Part shown: piece after piece, positions 32,492 through 39,221 of the stretch
Position numbering within the stretch: position 1 is the first letter of the stretch
Layout of the letters: each line of letters opens with the position of its first letter
Assembly (NCBI RefSeq): GCF_001076885.1
Contig: NZ_JVDT01000195.1
Coordinates: forward strand, 1-39,221
DNA from: Bacillus sp. 522_BSPC
GTDB lineage: Bacteria > Bacillota > Bacilli > Bacillales > Cytobacillaceae
DNA length: 39,221 nucleotides
Direction: 5' to 3'
The notes under the pieces: generated by a model
The model's input: only the letters and a program-made list of their open reading frames with translations
Databases searched by the model: none
What the model was told of the DNA's origin: nothing
Translations under genes and position numbers: made by a program

Positions 32492-34213
32492 GTGGAAGCT
32501 ATATTATTATTGATGGTTTCGTTAGTTCCACTCATTATTTCTGTGACGATAATTTTTTATTCACAGTCTCAGTTAACAAAGGCCTTATCGCTATTTTTAT
32601 GTATGTTAGCTTTCTGGCAAATGGATATTGCTGTATTATATGCAGTAGATTTTTTGAAGCAGGAAACAATTGAACTTTTATTTAAAATATTTAGACTTGG
32701 AACTATCTGCATAATGCCAGTCATGTATTATTTTTCTTATTATTTAGTAAGCGAAAATAAAGAATTTAAACGATTTAGATTTGTGTTTAATAAGCCGTTT
32801 TTATACGTAATAATCATCTACAGTTTATTTGCATATTTTATTAATTTTACCAGCCTTGGCATTAAAGATTTTGTAGTAATAGAGGGTAATTGGCTTTCCT
32901 CCGAATATGTTCTTCCGATTTATGGGGAATGGAATATACTATTTATAATTAATATTGTCTTATTATATTTAAATACGATTATTTTATTGATCATTTCTTT
33001 TAAAATTAGAGATCCAATCTATAAAAGTTTTTATATAAAGTTTGTGATTGCTGTATTAATTATCTATATAAATGGTGTTTTTAGTGGTTATATTTTTATA
33101 CCGCTGTTTTTTTCTAGTTTTAACTCATTAATTGCAGCAGTTATTTTATTCTTAAGTTTTTTCCAGATGCAATCAACACATATGAATATTATGAATATGG
33201 AGCTGTCGAGGCAAAGTGAATTATTAGAAGCGATTATGGATATAAACCCTAATTATCTATTAGTTAAGAATGGGAAAGATCAGATAGTCAAAATGAATCC
33301 TTCTTTCTTACATCTACTTTCATTAGAAAACAAGGTTTGGTTAGGTCAACCATTTTCTTATATTACAGATCGCATTAACATGGAAACAGAGAAACCTTAT
33401 CGCTTTGTAGACAGTAGAGGGAAAAACTACTTTCTGATTTGGGGAAAAAAAGAACTTATACATAGTACTGGGGAAGAATATCATATTTATTTTGGTAATG
33501 ACATTACGGATCAAAAGCATAATGAACAACTGATGATCTCTTCTGAGAAATTAAAAGTGGTAGGCGAGATGGCAGCAAGTGTCGCGCATGAAATCCGAAA
33601 TCCTTTGACGACCATCAGAGGTTTTATTCAGCTACTCAAGGAGAAGAATGATGCTTCTGGTTATGAAACGATTTTAATTGAAGAAATTGATCGAATTAAT
33701 GAAGTCTTAAAGGAATTGCTTATACTAAGTAAGCCAGAGGCGAAAGAAAATGAAAATAATATTCTGCCATTAACGAAAGTCTTTATGGAATTGAAAAATA
33801 TTAAAGTTTTATTTCAAGCCCTGGCTAATGAACAAAATAAAGAGATTATTGTAGAAACTAGGAAGGATCAAGAATTAATAGCATCAATTGATAATTCCCA
33901 GTTTAAACAAGTAATGCTGAATATATTGAAAAATAGTATGGAGGCGATTTCGCCACAAACAGGTAAAGTAAAAGTTATTCTTGATCAGAAAAAGGATAAT
34001 TGTCGAATTAGAATAATTGATAATGGTGATGGAATAAGTAAAGAAAGGCTAGCAAGAATAGGAGAACCTTACTATACAAGTAAAGAAAAAGGAACTGGTA
34101 TAGGTTTAACAATTTGTTTAAAACTTCTTAAACAAAATAATGGAGATATGGTAGTGAAGAGTAAAGAGGGATGGGGTACAGTCGTAACCATTATGTTACC
34201 GTGTTATCATTAA
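32492..34213 (+). CDS. 7-TM PAS sensor histidine kinase (sporulation-kinase-like)
   Basis: 573 aa. Seven hydrophobic segments (about 2-24, 30-52, 63-87, 102-120, 147-170, 180-202, 205-226), a PAS domain (about 240-340), HisKA with H366 in SVAHEIRNPLTTIRG, and a HATPase (LNILKNSMEAI; DNGDGIS; GTGIGLTI). The H-box type is that of KinA-like phosphorelay kinases, and no response regulator is adjacent, so Spo0F input is possible. The GTG start lies 1 bp after the ketosynthase stop; its AAAGGAGG ribosome site is inside the ketosynthase gene, implying coupling. The multi-TM N-terminus suggests a hydrophobic or membrane signal. Confidence 0.92.
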   Translation: MEAILLLMVSLVPLIISVTIIFYSQSQLTKALSLFLCMLAFWQMDIAVLYAVDFLKQETIELLFKIFRLGTICIMPVMYYFSYYLVSENKEFKRFRFVFNKPFLYVIIIYSLFAYFINFTSLGIKDFVVIEGNWLSSEYVLPIYGEWNILFIINIVLLYLNTIILLIISFKIRDPIYKSFYIKFVIAVLIIYINGVFSGYIFIPLFFSSFNSLIAAVILFLSFFQMQSTHMNIMNMELSRQSELLEAIMDINPNYLLVKNGKDQIVKMNPSFLHLLSLENKVWLGQPFSYITDRINMETEKPYRFVDSRGKNYFLIWGKKELIHSTGEEYHIYFGNDITDQKHNEQLMISSEKLKVVGEMAASVAHEIRNPLTTIRGFIQLLKEKNDASGYETILIEEIDRINEVLKELLILSKPEAKENENNILPLTKVFMELKNIKVLFQALANEQNKEIIVETRKDQELIASIDNSQFKQVMLNILKNSMEAISPQTGKVKVILDQKKDNCRIRIIDNGDGISKERLARIGEPYYTSKEKGTGIGLTICLKLLKQNNGDMVVKSKEGWGTVVTIMLPCYH

Positions 34214-34356
34214 ACGATTATCCAGGGAAGGCAAGAAGTGAAAATGGGTTTTTTCTTTAATATTGTTTCTTTTCAAATTATTGATTACAAGATGGAATGA
34301 TGCTTCAGACTGCAGTATTTCAAAACTCGTTAGCTTTACTAGAAGAATAAATAGCA

Positions 34357-34398
34357 TAAAAAAAGGATATTTGAAGGGGAAAGCCCCTTTAAATATCC
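34357..34398. terminator. Terminator of the polyamine operon (also usable by the kinase gene)
   Basis: On the minus strand GGATATTT-A-AAGGGG pairs with CCCCTT-C-AAATATCC, followed by T7. It lies between convergent genes. Confidence 0.9.
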
Positions 34399-34412
34399 GC
34401 TTTTACAATTAT

Positions 34413-35552
34413 TTAAGATAATCGATTACTATAATCTTCAAACACAAATTGGCGAACAACTTTTATTCCTTCTTCTTCATTATAGGAAGCTATAGAAGGT
34501 AAATTAACACCGTTAAACATATGGTTTTTTACCATAGTGTAGTGAGCCATGTCGCAGAAGACAATTTTATCGCCAGGCTTTAATGGCTTTTTGAAAGAAT
34601 AATCGCCAATGACATCTCCAGCTAAACACGTCATTCCGCCGAGTCTATAGGTATATTCATTTTCACCAGGCGTTCCAGCATCAATAATATTCGGTCGATA
34701 TGGCATTTCAAGCACATCTGGCATATGACATGTTGCTGATGTATCAAGAATAGCAATATCCATTCCATTATGAACAATATCAAGGACAGTGGATACTAAG
34801 TAACCTGTATTCAAAGCAATAGCTTCACCTGGTTCTAAATAAACATCTACATTATATTTTTCTTTTATAAATAATATAGATTCTACTAAGGTTTCAATAT
34901 CATAATCTGGTCGTGTAATATGATGTCCTCCTCCAAAGTTGATCCATTTCATTTTCTTTATATGTTCACCGAACTTCTCATCAACTACTTTTATCGTACG
35001 CTTTAAAGTATCAGAATTTTGTTCACACATTGTATGAAAATGAAGCCCGTCTATTCCATCTAATTCTTCTGGATTAAAGTTATCCATAGTTATACCAAAG
35101 CGAGAGTAAGGAGCACAAGGATTATAAAGCTGTGTTTCTATCTCTGAGTATTCAGGATTAATTCGAAGACCTACATCAATTTTCTTTCCAGCGTTTTGAA
35201 CCTTATCTTTAAATCGATTCCATTGGCTGTGTGAATTAAAAACGATATGGTCTGTATATTGAAGTAATTCATCGAACTCACTCTCAGCATATGCAGGTGC
35301 ATACGCATGCACTTCTTTGCCCATTTTTTCATACCCAAGTCTAGCTTCAAATAATGAACTTGATGTTACCCCTGCTAAGTATTTTCCTACTAGAGGAAAT
35401 ACAGAGTGCATGGAAAAACCTTTTAATGCAAGCAGAATTTTTGCACCTGTTCGCTCTTGTACAGACTGTAAAATTTCTAAATTTCTCGTTAAAAGACGCT
35501 CGTCCACTACATAACTTGGGGATGGAGCTTGTGTAAAGTCAATCTTTTTCAT
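34413..35552 (-). CDS. nspC: Carboxynorspermidine/carboxyspermidine decarboxylase (NspC/CASDC)
   Basis: 379 aa, PLP-dependent fold-III decarboxylase. The PLP Lys is in KILLALKGFSMHSVFP near the N-terminus. HFHTMCEQN, NFGGGHHITRPDYD and the EPGEAIALNTGYLV segment are characteristic. C-terminal CDMAHYTMVKNHMFNGV supplies active-site residues across the dimer. It decarboxylates carboxyspermidine to spermidine (or the nor-form). 10 bp after the dehydrogenase gene, same strand; GAGGA before the ATG. Confidence 0.92.
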   Translation of the reverse strand: MKKIDFTQAPSPSYVVDERLLTRNLEILQSVQERTGAKILLALKGFSMHSVFPLVGKYLAGVTSSSLFEARLGYEKMGKEVHAYAPAYAESEFDELLQYTDHIVFNSHSQWNRFKDKVQNAGKKIDVGLRINPEYSEIETQLYNPCAPYSRFGITMDNFNPEELDGIDGLHFHTMCEQNSDTLKRTIKVVDEKFGEHIKKMKWINFGGGHHITRPDYDIETLVESILFIKEKYNVDVYLEPGEAIALNTGYLVSTVLDIVHNGMDIAILDTSATCHMPDVLEMPYRPNIIDAGTPGENEYTYRLGGMTCLAGDVIGDYSFKKPLKPGDKIVFCDMAHYTMVKNHMFNGVNLPSIASYNEEEGIKVVRQFVFEDYSNRLS

Positions 35553-35562
35553 TTCATTCCTC

Positions 35563-36765
35563 TCAATCTATAAGAGTTGGAGAGAAGTTCTCCTGCCATG
35601 GTAATCCATATTTATTTAATGCATCCATGAATGGATCTGGATCAAATTCCTCAACATTGTATACTCCTGGGCGCTTCCATTGGCCTTTCATAATCAGCAT
35701 TGCCCCAATCATTGCTGGAACACCAGTAGTATAAGAAATTGCTTGAGATCCTACTTCACGATAACACTCTTGGTGATCGCAAATATTATATACATAATAA
35801 GTTTTTGGCTTTCCATCTTTTGTACCTTGAATGATACAGCCGATATTTGTTTTCCCTTTTGTTCTAGGTCCAAGAGAAGCTGGATCTGGAAGGATTTCTT
35901 TTAAGAACTGAAGCGGGATAATTTCTTTACCTTCATAATTAATTGGTTCAATAGATGTCATTCCAACATTTTCAAGAACCTTTAAGTGGTTTAGATAATT
36001 ATCAGAGAAAGTCATCCAGAAACGGATTCTCTTAAGTCCCTTAATGTTTACAGCTAATGATTCTAATTCTTCATGATATAAAAGATAAATGTTTTTTGGA
36101 CCAATTTGATCTAAATCATATTCTCTTTTTTCAGAAAGAGGTGGTGTCTCAACCCACTTGCCTTTTTCCCAATATCTTCCGTTCGCTGTGATTTCGCGAA
36201 TGTTGATTTCTGGATTAAAGTTGGTAGCGAATGGATAGCCGTGATCTCCACCATTCGCATCGACAATATCAATATAATTAATCTCATCGAAATGATGCTT
36301 TTGTGCATAAGCAGTGAAAACACCTGTTACCCCTGGATCAAATCCACTTCCAAGTAAGGCAGTTAGACCAGCTTCTTCAAACTTTTGTTTATATTCCCAT
36401 TGCCATTTATATTCAAATTTAGCTGTTTCAGGTGGTTCATAGTTTGCAGTATCTAAGTAATGTACACCAGTAGCAAGACAAGCATCCATTATAGTCAAGT
36501 CTTGATATGGTAATGCAACATTGATTACTATTTCTGGATTAAAGCTATTGATTAACTCAATCACTTCTTGTGTATTATCAGCATCGACTTGAGCAACTGA
36601 AACCTTTGTTTTGCCACCGTCAATTTTATCTTTAATTGCTTCACACTTAGAAAGTGTTCTGCTTGCAATACAAATTTCTTCGAATACATCCGGTACTTGA
36701 CAGCATTTATGTGCAACAACACTAGCTACTCCACCAGCACCAATAATTAATGCTTTTCCCAACAT
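35563..36765 (-). CDS. Carboxy(nor)spermidine synthase, saccharopine-dehydrogenase family (CASDH)
   Basis: 400 aa. N-terminal Rossmann motif ALIIGAGGVASVVAHKC; the central GSGFDPGVTGVFTAYAQKH and ANGGDHGYPFATNFNPEINIREI are typical of the LYS1-like CASDH group. It reductively condenses aspartate semialdehyde with putrescine (or diaminopropane) using NADPH. Followed at 10 bp by the decarboxylase, forming the two-gene alternative spermidine route in place of SpeD/SpeE. AAAGGAGG precedes the ATG; a TATAAT (minus strand) lies about 50 bp upstream. Confidence 0.92.
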   Translation of the reverse strand: MLGKALIIGAGGVASVVAHKCCQVPDVFEEICIASRTLSKCEAIKDKIDGGKTKVSVAQVDADNTQEVIELINSFNPEIVINVALPYQDLTIMDACLATGVHYLDTANYEPPETAKFEYKWQWEYKQKFEEAGLTALLGSGFDPGVTGVFTAYAQKHHFDEINYIDIVDANGGDHGYPFATNFNPEINIREITANGRYWEKGKWVETPPLSEKREYDLDQIGPKNIYLLYHEELESLAVNIKGLKRIRFWMTFSDNYLNHLKVLENVGMTSIEPINYEGKEIIPLQFLKEILPDPASLGPRTKGKTNIGCIIQGTKDGKPKTYYVYNICDHQECYREVGSQAISYTTGVPAMIGAMLIMKGQWKRPGVYNVEEFDPDPFMDALNKYGLPWQENFSPTLID

Positions 36766-37006
36766 GAATTACCTCCTTTAATACTACCTAAAAAAATTCA
36801 ATAAGGCTGATTATACATAATGTGCGTAAAATAATCTATATAATCCAGTAAAATATAAAAAAATTTTAATGAAATTTAATTGATAGGAAATACAATTGTA
36901 AAAATAGGGAAGATTAGGAGGTTGAAATCTTAAATCAATTGATCAATTTGGAGGAAGAAGAGAAAGTGAAATTCAATTAATTAAGCTAACTATTGATAAT
37001 AGACAC

Positions 37007-37030
37007 AAAAAAACGACTATGATAGTCGTG
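37007..37030 (-). terminator. Terminator of the tRNA-Ala gene
   Basis: Perfect stem ACGACTAT/ATAGTCGT followed by seven T on the minus strand. Confidence 0.85.
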
Positions 37031-37044
37031 TGTTTAAAACAGAA

Positions 37045-37120
<76 letters not shown>

Positions 37121-37143
37121 AATTATAATGTTAATCTACATAT

Positions 37144-37171
37144 ATTATACAAAAATAGGCAGAAACTTCAA
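37144..37171 (-). promoter_or_regulatory. Promoter of tRNA-Ala
   Basis: Minus strand TTGAAG (37166-37171), 16-bp spacer, TATAAT (37144-37149), about 24 bp before the tRNA. Confidence 0.65.
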
Positions 37172-37648
37172 GTCTAAAAATTGAACTTAATCTATCTTTT
37201 TGATAAAGCTACACACTTCGGTAGATGGAATAAACAAAAACGGTAGGAATTACTTAAATAAGTGAATTCTTGTAAATTTAATTAAAAAGGGCAAATGCTG
37301 CAAATCTAAAAGGAACATATTATAGATAATACATGGGTTAAAACTATAAATGAAAATATAGATATTTGTTTTAATAGCTCACTTGGCATCCCCTTTTTCT
37401 GACTTTAGAGTAGGATAATATAGCATTTAGTTAATTCCTTTAAATAAATAGCATTCATTTAAAGAAAAAAATTCCGAGAAAACAACAAATTTTTTTCACT
37501 CGAAGAATAAATAAGTCTTATAGCTTAGTACTAGATGCCGAGTATCTTGTTTTATCTTCACATTATAGCCTCCTATTAGATTTATTACCGTAAGGCTCTT
37601 CTGTGAATTTCACCGTACATTTCCTAATAAAAGGTTTTGAACATCTTT
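37172..37648. other. Intergenic stretch without recognisable features
   Basis: AT-rich. Both strands were read for ORFs with a ribosome site, RNA motifs and repeats; nothing convincing. An AGGAGG-preceded ATG on the minus strand near 37565 meets a stop at once. Confidence 0.5.
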
Positions 37649-37713
37649 AAAAAATCCCAAACAATTATACGAACCTCCTATTCATTGGCATCTTCGTATA
37701 ATTATTTGGGATT
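37649..37713 (-). terminator. Terminator of the MgtC-family gene
   Basis: AATCCCAAA-N2-ATTATACGA pairs with TCGTATAAT-N2-TTTGGGATT around a ~20-nt loop, followed by T6 on the minus strand. Confidence 0.85.
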
Positions 37714-37775
37714 ATTGTATGCTGGAATATTTTTGTCCAAGCAACTTTCTTTTTTTAGTATTAAGGAATATGAAA

Positions 37776-38468
37776 TTAATTTAAACTTTCAATTTCAATT
37801 TCTTTTACACCATTAATTTCGGAAATCTCTTTATATACTTCGGTCACTTCTCTTTTTTGATTAACAATTAATATAAGGTAGATAGAATGCTCACCAGTTT
37901 CTAAATCTTTTATCCTTAAATGCTTTATTCCTGTTTTTAAACTTTGAATTGCTTTTATAATAGTAGTTACATTTTCTTTTTGATGGGCTTTTAATTTCAC
38001 TTTAATTTCTTTTTCTCTTAGTTGGCGAGGACCAATCGTGCTCATAAAGATGGGTACGAATTTTACGCTGATTAATAGAAGTGTCACTCCAATAAGAGCT
38101 TCTATATAATATCCTGCTCCAACCGCGATTCCAATTCCACCTGCTCCCCAAATCAAAGCAGCGGTCGTTAAACCGGAAATACTATCATTTCCTCTTCTTA
38201 GAATAACCCCTGCACCTAAAAATCCAATACCGGAAACTATTTGAGCTGGCAAGCGCAAAGGATCCATTTGGATATTAACCTGATCGCTCCCTGGGAATTT
38301 ATAAGCTGCTTCGATTGAGATAATAGTTAATAAGCAGCTCACAATACTTATTACAAGACTTGTCTTTAGACCAACTGGTTTCCGTTTGATTTCTCTTTCT
38401 AAGCCAATGATTAATCCAAGACCGGCAGAAATGCCTATTTTTAATAAAAAATCAATATTGATATCCAT
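37776..38468 (-). CDS. MgtC/SapB-family membrane protein
   Basis: 230 aa. The N-terminal MgtC domain (about 1-140) has four or five helices with the signatures GLIIGLEREIKRKPVGLKTSLV, RLPAQIVSGIGFLGAGVI and TTAALIWGAGGIGIAVG. The C-terminal cytosolic part (about 150-230) is ACT-like. Family roles include growth in low Mg2+ and ATP-synthase modulation. AGGAGA lies 9 nt before the ATG. No M-box Mg2+ riboswitch was found upstream. Confidence 0.93.
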   Translation of the reverse strand: MDINIDFLLKIGISAGLGLIIGLEREIKRKPVGLKTSLVISIVSCLLTIISIEAAYKFPGSDQVNIQMDPLRLPAQIVSGIGFLGAGVILRRGNDSISGLTTAALIWGAGGIGIAVGAGYYIEALIGVTLLLISVKFVPIFMSTIGPRQLREKEIKVKLKAHQKENVTTIIKAIQSLKTGIKHLRIKDLETGEHSIYLILIVNQKREVTEVYKEISEINGVKEIEIESLN

Positions 38469-38640
38469 AACGTTCCATCTCCTGCTATTAGTTAGTATGG
38501 TAAGCTCTCCTTATTACCGAATAAGTAAATGGATGAAATTTTTTAAAGGAAACAGGAAATAAAACAAAGTGTATTCTTTTAATGAATTATAGTGGTGAAA
38601 TCTATTAGAAAAAATCCTAACGTATAATATCCTTAAAACG

Positions 38641-38670
38641 TAATTAGTAAACACCCAATAATACTAATTA
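38641..38670. repeat. Inverted repeat between the MgtC gene and the rrn operon
   Basis: TAATTAGTA and TACTAATTA, perfect 9-bp arms with a 12-nt spacer. About 170 bp upstream of the MgtC start. No T run. An operator or a non-terminator hairpin; role unknown. Confidence 0.35.
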
Positions 38671-38758
38671 AGTGTATGTTAGAAAGGGAAAAAAATTCTT
38701 TGTAATGGAGGATAATCCGTCTTTTTTTAGTAACTTATAAAAAAAGTTTAAAAAAGTA

Positions 38759-38787
38759 TTGACCTCAATATTAGAATGGTGTTATAT
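38759..38787 (+). promoter_or_regulatory. rrn P1 promoter
   Basis: TTGACC (38759-38764), 17-bp spacer, TTATAT (38782-38787). First of two tandem promoters, as usual for Bacillus rrn operons. Confidence 0.75.
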
Positions 38788-38857
38788 TTATATCCGTCGC
38801 TGAAACAACAAGAAATGTTGAAGTTAACGGCGGGAAAAGTTTTTTGAAAAAAAACTA

Positions 38858-38887
38858 TTGACATTGAATGTTGATAGGTGGTATATT
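38858..38887 (+). promoter_or_regulatory. rrn P2 promoter
   Basis: TTGACA (38858-38863), 18-bp spacer, TATATT (38882-38887), about 100 bp after P1. Confidence 0.8.
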
Positions 38888-38919
38888 AGGAAAGTCGCCT
38901 CTTGAGTGGCTAACTAAAT

Positions 38920-38946
38920 TGCTCTTTGAAAACTGAACGAACAAAC
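38920..38946 (+). promoter_or_regulatory. rrn leader boxA antitermination region
   Basis: TGCTCTTTGAAAACTGAACG matches the conserved boxA-containing leader of Bacillus 16S genes (TGNTCTTTGAAAACTGAAC), downstream of P2. Confidence 0.75.
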
Positions 38947-39032
38947 GTCAATAATAATCATTTTATAATGAACATTATAGAATGACAACAAGTAATAAAA
39001 AGCTAGAGTTTAGCATTTGAGCTAATCAACTC

Positions 39033-39221
39033 TTTATTGGAGAGTTTGATCCTGGCTCAGGACGAACGCTGGCGGCGTGCCTAATACATGCAAGTCGAGC
39101 GGACTTTAAAAGCTTGCTTTTAAAGTTAGCGGCGGACGGGTGAGTAACACGTGGGCAACCTGCCTGTAAGACTGGGATAACTTCGGGAAACCGGAGCTAA
39201 TACCGGATAATCCTTTTCTAC
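39033..39221 (+). rRNA. 16S ribosomal RNA, 5' end (cut by window edge)
   Basis: Begins TTTATTGGAGAGTTTGATCC, the Bacillus mature 5' end, then the universal CTGGCTCAGGACGAACGCTGG and GGCGTGCCTAATACATGCAAG. The V1 stem GGACTTTAAAAGCTTGCTTT resembles Niallia/B. circulans-group 16S. Only the first ~190 nt are in the window. Confidence 0.98.

Overview
This is a low-GC Firmicutes chromosome segment, most likely from a spore-forming Bacillaceae. It carries a tlp spore-protein gene, an S-box metNIQ operon, a gene block matching the Bacillus subtilis yug region, and an rrn operon entering at the right edge. The first ~190 bases of the 16S rRNA look Niallia-like (B. circulans/nealsonii group). That taxon call is inference from a short stretch.

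Layout. 1-347: a truncated dispersed repeat and nested hairpins resembling an IS200/IS605 end. 348-5600: mntH (Nramp) with a MntR-like operator, a polymer-forming-type lipoprotein, and the metNIQ methionine ABC importer under a SAM riboswitch. 5680-14640: the yug-like block (DUF1871, alaR, alaT, yugI, yugJ-type alcohol dehydrogenase, pgi, yugO-type K+ channel), interrupted by rocD and a 16-cysteine copper-storage-type protein. 14720-18460: a TetR regulator with twin operators, then ribA-ribD-HAD phosphatase. 18580-20220: a chromate-transporter pair with an Lrp-type regulator. 20628-25400: adenine deaminase, a cre-controlled microprotein, a cupin/HD-GYP phosphodiesterase coupled to a secreted protein, a KGG-repeat stress protein and a lone ImmA/IrrE-type peptidase. 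25500-30755: an OmpR/HK two-component system, an NfrA-like nitroreductase, a full copy of the dispersed repeat, and a divergent SDR/MDR pair. 30838-34213: tlp, then a tightly coupled gene pair made of an atypical beta-ketoacyl synthase and a 7-TM PAS histidine kinase. 34413-36765: carboxy(nor)spermidine synthase and decarboxylase. 37045-39221: tRNA-Ala(GGC), an MgtC-family gene, rrn promoters and the start of 16S rRNA.

Most of the window is ordinary metabolic and transport genome. The best candidates for something undescribed are: (1) the ketosynthase/7-TM kinase pair, whose ketosynthase keeps the nucleophilic Cys but has Gln in place of the HGT-motif His, a layout reminiscent of autoinducer synthase/receptor modules; (2) the ribA-ribD-phosphatase cassette, which could make 5-amino-6-ribitylaminouracil without ribE/ribH or an FMN riboswitch; (3) a dispersed repeat family whose internal hairpin shows compensatory changes between copies; (4) a cupin-HD-GYP fusion translationally coupled to a secreted protein. 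Regulatory palindromes near several genes (lipoprotein, rocD, pgi, chr, SDR/MDR) are listed as candidates only.
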